From positions 62,001 to 126,000 of the forward strand of contig NZ_JAOSZE010000030.1 in NCBI RefSeq assembly GCF_025630775.1: 64,000 nucleotides of DNA, read 5' to 3'. Below the pieces are notes generated by a model. That model was not told the origin of the DNA. It worked only from the letters and a program-made list of their open reading frames with translations, and ran no database searches. How positions within the stretch are numbered: the first letter of the stretch is position 1; each line of letters opens with the position of its first letter. Shown one piece after another: positions 57,938 to 64,000 of this stretch. A program made the translations under genes and the position numbers. The stretch comes from Actinoplanes sp. KI2. Its GTDB lineage: Bacteria > Actinomycetota > Actinomycetes > Mycobacteriales > Micromonosporaceae.

Positions 57938-58058
57938 GCGTCCTCTTTCTCGGATCGGGACAAAAGGACGCGCCGATCCTCCCACACGAAGATGGCCGAT
58001 CCGCCGTCCTCGGGCGGGGGGATTTGACCCGGTCGAGAGGGCGTGCGAGCTTGATCAA

Positions 58059-58853
58059 ATGACGACGTTCGCGGAGGCGACCGCGGTTCGACCCGCCGAG
58101 GGCGGTTTCCTCGCCGACCTCGACCCGCGGTGGGCCGTCGGCGACAAGCTGCACGGCGGATATCTGCTGGCGGTGCTCGGGCGTGCGGTCTCGGCCGTCG
58201 GCGGCGGGCACGCGTATCCGGTCGCGGTCACGGCTTCGTTCCTGCGGCCGCCCGCCGCGGGTCCGGCCACGGTGTCGGTGACCCTGCTGCGCGAAGGGCG
58301 TACCACGGCGCAGTATCGGGCGAGCCTGGTGCAGGACCGGCAGGTCTGTGTCGAAGCGCTGGTCACCCAGGGCGCGCTGGACGACGCCGCGCCGTGGTGG
58401 ACCGCGGCGGAGGCGCCCGAGATGCCGGGCGAGGACGACTGCGTGCTGCTGCCGGCGGATTCGCCGGGGTCGCCGTTCCGCGTGCACATCCTCGATGTGG
58501 TGGAGCATCGGCTGGATCCGTCGTCGCTGGGGTTCGCGATGGGGCAGCCCTCGCCGGCCGGGCGCACCGCGGCCTGGCTGCGGCTGGCCGACGGGTCGGA
58601 GTGGGATCCGCTCAGCCTGCTGGTCGCGCTCGACCCGGCGCCGCCCATCTCGCTGGTGCTGGGGGTCAAGGGGTGGGCGCCGACCGTTTCCCTCACGGCC
58701 TATCTGCGGAGACTGCCCGCGCCCGGGCCGCTGCGGGTGACCATGCAGGCGGCGGAGATCACCTCGGGACGGATGGACGAGACCGCAATGGCCTGGGACG
58801 CCAAGGGCAACCTGGTCGCGCAGGCGACGCAGCTGGCCGCGATCCGCCACTGA
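58059..58853 (+). CDS. acyl-CoA thioesterase-like (TesB/hot-dog) protein
   Basis: 264 residues with two hot-dog domains: PRWAVGDKLHGGYLLAVLGRAVSAV (helix-containing first domain, about 25-120) and DPLSLLVALDPAPPISLVLG ... TSGRMDETAMAWDAKGNLVAQATQLAAIR (second, about 150-264). It resembles actinobacterial TesB-like thioesterases; the acyl substrate is unknown. There is no strong ribosome binding site; TTGATCAA (58051-58058) directly precedes the ATG. It is divergent from a TetR gene, the likely regulator. Confidence 0.87.
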   Translation: MTTFAEATAVRPAEGGFLADLDPRWAVGDKLHGGYLLAVLGRAVSAVGGGHAYPVAVTASFLRPPAAGPATVSVTLLREGRTTAQYRASLVQDRQVCVEALVTQGALDDAAPWWTAAEAPEMPGEDDCVLLPADSPGSPFRVHILDVVEHRLDPSSLGFAMGQPSPAGRTAAWLRLADGSEWDPLSLLVALDPAPPISLVLGVKGWAPTVSLTAYLRRLPAPGPLRVTMQAAEITSGRMDETAMAWDAKGNLVAQATQLAAIRH

Positions 58854-58896
58854 CGGCCCATACCCGAGGGCTGGACAGGGGCCGTACCATCGCTCG

Positions 58897-60099
58897 GTGC
58901 GAAATCGACCGGTCCTTGCCGCTGCGGCGGTCGGCCTGCTCGGCCTCGGTGCGCTCGCCGGGTGTCACTCCGCCGGCCACGACGACCCGGCGGCCGCCGG
59001 GCCCCACTGGTCCGATCCGGCCGGCTCACCGGAGGCCTCCGCGACGCCGCCGGCCGGGTCGTCCGCGTCGGCCGGCGTGACACCGACGCCGACACCGTCC
59101 AAGTCGGTGGCGCCCAAGACGCTCGCCAAGCCGGGCAACCCGGCCGGGCATGCCGCGATCCCGGCCGCCGCGCGGGCCGCGGACAGCAGCCATCCCACCC
59201 GTACGATCGGCAACGGCACTGCCGCGAGCTGCACCTCCTCGGCGGTGGTGAAGGCCGTCGCCGCGGGCGGCGTCATCGCCTTCAACTGCGGGCCGGTGCC
59301 GGTCACGATCACGATGACGGCGACGGCCAAGGTGCACAACAGCACCAAACCGGTCGTCCTCGACGGCGGCGGACGGGTCACGCTCAGCGGCGGCGGCAAG
59401 CGGCGGATCATCTACCTGAACGCGTGCGACGCGAGCCTCGGGCCGCGCACCTCGCACTGCCAGGACCAGGACTATCCCCGGCTGACCATCCAGAACGTGG
59501 CCTTCACCCGGGGCAACAGCATCGGGCAGCCGAACGACGACGAGTACCCGGGCGGGGGCGGCGCGATCTTCGCGCGCGGCGGGCACATCAAGGTGGTCAA
59601 CTCGCGGTTCACCGACAACCGGTGCGACAGCACGGGCCCGGACCTGGGCGGCGCGGCGATGCGCGTGCTGGAGCAGGGCGGCGACGACCCGGTCTACATC
59701 GTGGGCAGCACGTTCACCGGCGGGTCGTGCGCGAACGGCTCGGCGCTCAGCAGCATCGGGGTCTCCTGGACCGTGCTGAACAGCGTCTTCTCCGGCAACA
59801 CCGCGATCGGCCGGGGCGCCAACCCGGCCCGGGCCGGCACCCCGGGCGGCGGCAGCGGCGGAGCCATCTACCTGGACGGCAACGACTTCAAGCTGGTCCT
59901 CGACGGCACCCTGATGGAGAGGAACCACGCCAACGAGGGCGGCGGCGCGATCTTCTTCGTCAGCAACGACCGCACCGGCACGCTGACCATCCGCAACTCG
60001 ACGCTGCGCAGGAACCCGAGCGACGGCTTCGAGACCTTCCGGGGCGTCTTCTACCTGGGGAAGGGCAACCCGTCGATCTCCGGTTCCAAAGTGAGCTGA
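58897..60099 (+). CDS. beta-helix-repeat lipoprotein
   Basis: 400 residues from GTG. The lipobox LGALAGC (Cys23) marks a lipoprotein. A Pro/Ala/Ser/Thr linker (about 30-95) follows, then a right-handed parallel beta-helix with repeated NVAFTRGNS, NSRFTDNRC, GSTFTGGSC, NSVFSGNTA, GTLMERNHANEGGGAIFF and NSTLRRNPS turns. Such polymorphic outer-surface repeat domains act as pectate-lyase-like enzymes or adhesins; no catalytic residues can be assigned. The last 49 bases overlap the convergent SnoaL-like gene. Confidence 0.88.
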   Translation: MRNRPVLAAAAVGLLGLGALAGCHSAGHDDPAAAGPHWSDPAGSPEASATPPAGSSASAGVTPTPTPSKSVAPKTLAKPGNPAGHAAIPAAARAADSSHPTRTIGNGTAASCTSSAVVKAVAAGGVIAFNCGPVPVTITMTATAKVHNSTKPVVLDGGGRVTLSGGGKRRIIYLNACDASLGPRTSHCQDQDYPRLTIQNVAFTRGNSIGQPNDDEYPGGGGAIFARGGHIKVVNSRFTDNRCDSTGPDLGGAAMRVLEQGGDDPVYIVGSTFTGGSCANGSALSSIGVSWTVLNSVFSGNTAIGRGANPARAGTPGGGSGGAIYLDGNDFKLVLDGTLMERNHANEGGGAIFFVSNDRTGTLTIRNSTLRRNPSDGFETFRGVFYLGKGNPSISGSKVS

Positions 60100-60473
60100 G
60101 GCTCCGAGCCCTGGCAGTGCCGCCACCGCCAGCGGCGGTCGACCAGCTCGACCACGCCGGAGACGCGGTAGGGGAACTCGTCGCGTGCGCCGGCGTCCGT
60201 CCGGACCAGGCCGTCGGCCTCGGCGAGGAGGTACGCGTGTGCGCCGTACCGATGCACGGTCGCACCGGCCACCGTCCACGCGTACGCCTCGTCCCGCAGG
60301 AAGACCTTGCCGAGCAGCGCGGTCAGCGCGTCCCGGCCGGTCGCCGTCTCGTCCCGCTCGGAGCCGGCGTAGCCGATGTCGTCGCCGGGGACGAAGCAGG
60401 CCAGCGCCGCCCCGAGGTCGCGGGCGGCGAAGGCGTCGCTCAGGTCCCGTACGGCATCCAGGGGTTCGGTCAT
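60051..60473 (-). CDS. SnoaL/NTF2-like (SgcJ-type) small protein
   Basis: 140 residues, one NTF2-like cone: LDAVRDLSDAFAARDLGAALACFVPGDDIGYAGSERDETATGRDALTALLGKVF ... YLLAEADGLVRTD ... GVVELVDRRWRWRHCQGSEP. Such proteins are small isomerases, hydrolases or binding proteins. It overlaps the MFS stop by ATGA and is the last gene of a three-gene operon with the MFS exporter and the alpha-oxoamine synthase-like enzyme. Confidence 0.85.
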   Translation of the reverse strand: MTEPLDAVRDLSDAFAARDLGAALACFVPGDDIGYAGSERDETATGRDALTALLGKVFLRDEAYAWTVAGATVHRYGAHAYLLAEADGLVRTDAGARDEFPYRVSGVVELVDRRWRWRHCQGSEPQLTLEPEIDGLPFPR

Positions 60474-61762
60474 GCGGCCAGCGCCTCTTGAGTGTCGGAG
60501 ATGGTGTTACGGGCGGCGGGCGGCGAGGCCGACAACCGCTCCGGCCCGCGCATCCCGGGCAGGAACAGGAATCCGATGGTGACCGCCGCGCCGAGCAGGC
60601 CGGCCCCGAGCAGCGTCTGCCGCGCCCCGAGCCAGGCCGCGACCGGCGAGGCCAGCGCGTACGACAGCGGCAGCAGGGCGGTCGAGACGAACCAGTCCAC
60701 GCTGGACACCCGGCCGAGCATGTCGCCCGGCACGAACCGCTGCTTGGTCGTCGCCCAGGCCACGGTGCCGGCCGCTTCCAGGCCGTTGACCACCACGCAC
60801 GCCGCGGCCAGCTGCCACGTCGCGGTGGCCGCGCCGTACCCGGCCACGGCCAGCGTCGCGATCGCCCACGTCACGTACATGTAGGTGATGAAGCGGCGGG
60901 GAATGCCGATCCAGCCGACCGCGAGCGCCGCGGCGATCGCGCCCAGGCCGCCGGAGGTGAGCACCAGGCTGAGCGCGGTGGCGCTGCCGCCGAGCTCGGT
61001 CTTCACCACGTACGGCAGCAGCACCTCGGTAGGGCCGACGAACAGCAGGTACGTGAACGTGGCGGAGAGGAACGTGCCCCACAGCCAGATGTGCTTGCGC
61101 ACGTACCCCAGCCCGGCCCGCATTTCCTGAAAGAGCGACTCGTCCGAGTTATCCGCAAGCGGCGGGGCGGCCGCCCGGCGCATGGTCAGCAGGCAGACGA
61201 CCGAGACCACGAAGGTGAGCGCGTCCGCGGCGAAGGCCCACCCCGCCCCGGCCAGGCCGACCACCAGGCCGCCGAGCATCGGCCCGAAGATCTGCAGGCC
61301 GGCCGGGCGGACGAACTGGTCGAGCGAGTTCGCCGCGACCAGGTCGTCCGCCGGCACGATCTGCGGCACCAGCGCGTCGAACGCCGGGCCGAAGAACCCG
61401 GCCGCCGCCCCGTACACCGCGATCAGCCCGAGCAGCGCCCACAACGAGGTCAGCACCCCGCCGATGGCGAGCGCCGCGACGCCGGCCATGACCGCGCCCC
61501 GCGCCAGGTCGGAGACGAGCATGACCCGGCGCGGGTCGAAACGGTCGCTGATCACGCCGCCGAACAGCAGCGTCACCACCTGCGGCAGGGAGAGCGCGAC
61601 GCCCACGGCGGACATCGCGCTCGGCAGCCCGAACCGGTCGTACACGAACCAGGCGAGGGCGACGAGGAGCATCCCGTCGCCGATCAGTGAAGCGCTCATG
61701 CCGGTCCACAGCAGCCGGAACTGCCGATGGCGCAGCGGTGCGAGCGGACCGGCGGCGCGCAT
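60470..61762 (-). CDS. MFS transporter (enterobactin-exporter/MefA-like)
   Basis: 430 residues, about twelve membrane helices. RHRQFRLLWTGMSASLIGDGMLLVALAWFVYDRFG and GGVISDRFDPRRVMLVSDLARG (motif A in the first loop) match the MFS_3/EntS-like export group (macrolide or siderophore efflux relatives). FGPAFDALVPQIVPADDLVAANSLDQFVRPAGLQIFGPMLGG is also characteristic. It probably exports a small molecule, possibly the product of the upstream PLP enzyme. The start shares one base with the preceding stop (TGATG). Confidence 0.9.
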   Translation of the reverse strand: MRAAGPLAPLRHRQFRLLWTGMSASLIGDGMLLVALAWFVYDRFGLPSAMSAVGVALSLPQVVTLLFGGVISDRFDPRRVMLVSDLARGAVMAGVAALAIGGVLTSLWALLGLIAVYGAAAGFFGPAFDALVPQIVPADDLVAANSLDQFVRPAGLQIFGPMLGGLVVGLAGAGWAFAADALTFVVSVVCLLTMRRAAAPPLADNSDESLFQEMRAGLGYVRKHIWLWGTFLSATFTYLLFVGPTEVLLPYVVKTELGGSATALSLVLTSGGLGAIAAALAVGWIGIPRRFITYMYVTWAIATLAVAGYGAATATWQLAAACVVVNGLEAAGTVAWATTKQRFVPGDMLGRVSSVDWFVSTALLPLSYALASPVAAWLGARQTLLGAGLLGAAVTIGFLFLPGMRGPERLSASPPAARNTISDTQEALAA

Positions 61763-63009
61763 CAGCGGCGAAGCTTCCCGGCCTCGGCGAGCTCGGTGAT
61801 GACCGCGTTGAGCTCGTCGAGCTCGTCGTCGGCGTTGGCCGCCGTGATCTGCGCCCGGAAGCCGACCTGGTCGCGCGGCACCAGCGGGTACGCCGCCAGC
61901 GTCACGTAGATCCCGCGCTCCCACAGCAGCTTGCCGACCGCGTCGATGTCCTCGCCGGCGGCTAGCGGCAGCTCGATCACCGGCGTGTCACCGGTGTTCG
62001 GGGTGAAGACGCCGAGCCCACGCACGTGGTCGAGCACCTTCATGGTCTTGCGGTGCAGGTCGGCGCGGATCGCGTCGCCGCGCTTCTCGTTCACGTCGAA
62101 GCCGGCCAGCACGGTGGCCAGCGACGCGGTCGGGGCCGGGCCGGAGTACAGGTACGGCGGCGCGGCGACCTTGAGGTGGTTCTTCAGCCAGGTCGGCAAG
62201 GCCAGGAAGGCCAGCAGCGACGAGTACGCCTTGGAGAAGCCGCCGACCAGCACGACGTTGTCGTAGGTCTCGCCGCAGTACTTGACGATCGCGTTGCCCT
62301 TGATGCCGTACGGCGAGGTCTCGTTGGCCGCCCGCTCGCCGATCACGCCGAAGCCGTGCGCGTCGTCGACGTAGAGCAGCGCACCGTACTCGCGGGCGAC
62401 CGCGGCGAACGCGGCCAGGTCGGGAGCGTTGCCGGTCATGCTGTTGACGCCGTCCATCGCGACCAGCTTGGGTACGCCGCCGGGGGCCGCGCGCAGCAGC
62501 TCGCGCAGGTGCTCGTGGTCGTTGGCGCGGAACCGCTGCACGGTGGCGCCGAGGCCGCGGGCGTACATGCTGCCGTCGTAGATGGTCTTGTGGGCCTGCG
62601 AGTCGAGGAAGACGTACCCCTTGCCGGCCAGGATCGGCATCACCGACATGTGTATGTGCGTGACGGTCGGCATCACCAGCGTGTCGGGCGCGTCGAGCAG
62701 CGCGGTCAGGCGCTCCTCGATCTGCGGGTACAGCGCCGGGTTGCCGAGCAGCCGCGACCAGCTCGGGTGCGTGCCCCAGCGGCGCACCTCGGGCTCGATG
62801 GCCGCCATGATCTCGGGCTCCAGGTCGAAGCCGAGGTAGTTGCAGGAGGCGAAATCGGCCAGCCAGTGGTCGCCCACCCGGATCCGCCGCCCCTTGATCT
62901 CCTCGATCGTGGCGTCGTACATCGGGTTGCCGCTGCGCAGGCGCTCGAGATCGGCCCAGCGACCTTCACGCTGGACGTACTCGAGGCCGGTGAGGGGGGC
63001 AAGGGACAT
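61762..63009 (-). CDS. alpha-oxoamine synthase family PLP enzyme (KBL/BioF/CqsA-like)
   Basis: 415 residues from ATG with AAAGGA 5 bases upstream. Fold type I: LADFASCNYLGFDLEP, HPSWSRLLGNPALYPQIEERL, VFLDSQAHKTIYDGSMYARG, LLYVDDAHGFGVIGE, and the PLP Lys probably in VLVGGFSKAYSS. These enzymes join an acyl-CoA to an amino acid with loss of CO2. No biotin genes are nearby. The context (MFS exporter, NTF2-like protein) suggests a secreted small molecule, perhaps a signal like the CqsA product, but this is speculation. Confidence 0.85.
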   Translation of the reverse strand: MSLAPLTGLEYVQREGRWADLERLRSGNPMYDATIEEIKGRRIRVGDHWLADFASCNYLGFDLEPEIMAAIEPEVRRWGTHPSWSRLLGNPALYPQIEERLTALLDAPDTLVMPTVTHIHMSVMPILAGKGYVFLDSQAHKTIYDGSMYARGLGATVQRFRANDHEHLRELLRAAPGGVPKLVAMDGVNSMTGNAPDLAAFAAVAREYGALLYVDDAHGFGVIGERAANETSPYGIKGNAIVKYCGETYDNVVLVGGFSKAYSSLLAFLALPTWLKNHLKVAAPPYLYSGPAPTASLATVLAGFDVNEKRGDAIRADLHRKTMKVLDHVRGLGVFTPNTGDTPVIELPLAAGEDIDAVGKLLWERGIYVTLAAYPLVPRDQVGFRAQITAANADDELDELNAVITELAEAGKLRR

Positions 63010-63026
63010 GTGCTTCCTTTCAACAA

Positions 63027-64000
63027 TCAGGACATGGTGGTGGCGACCAGCCGATGACCAATCTCGTCGGCGGTCACCGGCTTGGAGAACAGGAAGCCCT
63101 GGCCGTACGGGCAACCCATCTCGACGAGCGCCTGGCGGTGCCCGTCAAGCTCGACGCCCTCGGCGACGACCAGCAGGTCGAGCGTCCGGGCGAGACTCAC
63201 GATGGTTTCCACGAGCGCCATCTGCTGCTTGGAGTGCAGGATGTCGTCGATGAACGACTTGTCGATCTTGAGAACGTCGACCGGCATCTGGCTCAGGTAG
63301 CTCAGCGACGAGTAGCCGGTGCCGAAGTCGTCGATCGCGATCCGCACGCCCATCCGGCGCAGCTCCCGCAGATCGGCCCAGACCTGCTCGGCGTCGTGCA
63401 GCACCAGGCTCTCGGTGATCTCCAACAGCAGCCAGCCCGGGCGGGCGCCGGTCTCGGCGAGCACCTCGCGCACCTGGTCGACGAACCCGGACGTACGGAA
63501 CTGCCGGGCCGACACGTTCACGCTCAGGTAGCGCAGCGACGTGCCCTCGGCCGTCGCCCGCCACCCGGCGAAGGTGCGCAGCGCCTGGCGCAGCACCCAG
63601 CCGCCGATCGCGACCACCGAGCCGTTCTCCTCGGAGAGCTCGATGAACTCGTTCGGGCCGAGCAGGCCGCGCGCCGGGTGCTGCCAGCGCACCAGCGCCT
63701 CCAGGCCAACGACCGCGCCGGTGGACAGGTCGACGATCGGCTGGTAGCGCAGCCGCATCTGGCCGTCGGCCACCGCCTCGTTCAGCGCCGAGCGCATCTC
63801 CAGCCGGCGGATCATCTCCTGGTGCAGCTCGTCGCGGTACAGCCGCCAGGTGCGCTTGCCGTCGGTCTTGGCCATGTACATCGCCACGTCGGCGCGGCGC
63901 AGCAGCTCGCTGATGCCGGCCGCGTCGCCGCTGGTCGCGACGCCCACGCTGGCCGCGCCGCTGACCAGGTGCAGACCGCCGGTGCCGTCGCTGACCTCGA
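63027..64000 (-). CDS. GGDEF-EAL c-di-GMP protein, 3' part only
   Basis: The frame is open to the window edge; the visible 324 residues are the end of a GGDEF domain (LLRRADVAMYMAKTDGKRTWRLY) and a full EAL domain. EAL motifs are intact: GLEALVRW, NVSARQF, ITESLVL, IDDFGTGYSSLSYL, IDKSFIDDI, VAEGVEL and GQGFLFSKP. It should hydrolyse c-di-GMP to pGpG if the metal residues work as in the family. The N-terminal sensor and the GGDEF active site lie outside the window. It starts before and ends 17 bases ahead of the alpha-oxoamine synthase gene. Confidence 0.9.
   Translation of the reverse strand, partial: EVSDGTGGLHLVSGAASVGVATSGDAAGISELLRRADVAMYMAKTDGKRTWRLYRDELHQEMIRRLEMRSALNEAVADGQMRLRYQPIVDLSTGAVVGLEALVRWQHPARGLLGPNEFIELSEENGSVVAIGGWVLRQALRTFAGWRATAEGTSLRYLSVNVSARQFRTSGFVDQVREVLAETGARPGWLLLEITESLVLHDAEQVWADLRELRRMGVRIAIDDFGTGYSSLSYLSQMPVDVLKIDKSFIDDILHSKQQMALVETIVSLARTLDLLVVAEGVELDGHRQALVEMGCPYGQGFLFSKPVTADEIGHRLVATTMS

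Noticed and set aside
61762..63009. Biotin synthesis gene bioF
   Set aside because: No other biotin genes are adjacent, and the linked genes are an exporter and an NTF2-like protein. The substrate cannot be assigned from motifs.
1..64000. Integrated mobile element or genomic island
   Set aside because: No integrase, transposase, tRNA-flanked repeats or change in base composition was seen; the remnants suggest local deletions instead.

Overview
The window is very GC-rich DNA (roughly 70% or more by eye) densely packed with genes, with many GTG starts and dozens of 1-, 4- and 8-base stop/start overlaps. The gene set includes a mycothiol-type DinB domain, an F420-type Ddn nitroreductase, NarL-family sensor pairs, ECF sigma factors with SnoaL tails, a desferrioxamine-type siderophore operon and actinobacterial small-protein families. 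It fits a filamentous actinomycete, most likely the Micromonosporaceae (Actinoplanes-like). The genus is inference. I saw no rRNA, tRNA, CRISPR array, transposase or phage module.

Layout. 1-5.6 kb: secreted GH18 chitinase, SCO6745-type protein, a small protein coupled to a large LuxR/AAA regulator, then a NAD-kinase-like remnant. 5.6-12.5 kb (minus): a 1234-residue secreted phosphodiesterase/5'-nucleotidase, a DHFR-like reductase, an ECF-SnoaL sigma factor and an FAD amine oxidase. 12.5-17.7 kb: TetR regulator with its palindrome, then a minus-strand operon of ABC ATPase, permease, NarL-type kinase and regulator. That operon contains a striking four-copy 38-bp repeat between permease and kinase. 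Next is a decayed esterase. 17.7-25.3 kb: SDR and ECF-SnoaL sigma factor sharing a mirrored promoter, VOC/TetR pair, acetyltransferases, gpsA and a GH16 glucanase. 25.5-32.8 kb: an iron-box-controlled siderophore operon (desA, desB, a desC-desD fusion and a penicillin-acylase/acyltransferase fusion).

32.8-45.5 kb: proline-rich membrane protein, a 1778-residue Ser/Thr kinase-AAA-GAF-GGDEF protein, alpha/beta hydrolase, a repeat-rich exported protein, a SufR-like regulator divergent from a DoxX-like membrane protein, a PadR-like regulator, and a receiver plus membrane diguanylate cyclase pair. 45.6-48.3 kb: a tryptophan leader peptide with attenuator in front of a fused PhzE-like anthranilate synthase. 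48.3-52.3 kb: a tightly overlapping minus-strand operon (imine-reductase-like dehydrogenase, MDR oxidoreductase, two YbjQ-domain proteins, one small unknown). 52.4-57.3 kb: DUF4291, a YdbS/YdbT-like pair, an exonuclease remnant, a Ddn-type reductase with twin operators, and an ECF sigma factor with a zinc-finger/MDMPI anti-sigma. 57.3-64 kb: TetR and thioesterase, beta-helix lipoprotein, a SnoaL/MFS/alpha-oxoamine-synthase operon, and the 3' part of a GGDEF-EAL gene cut by the window edge.

The most interesting items are the tandem repeat that builds a chain of coupled 13-codon mini-ORFs ahead of a histidine kinase, the siderophore operon with two unusual gene fusions (one carrying a strong internal ribosome binding site), and the mirrored divergent promoter beside an ECF sigma factor. 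Also notable are the trp attenuator and several palindromes placed exactly over promoters. Three proteins concern cyclic-di-GMP, so this nucleotide is probably an important signal here.
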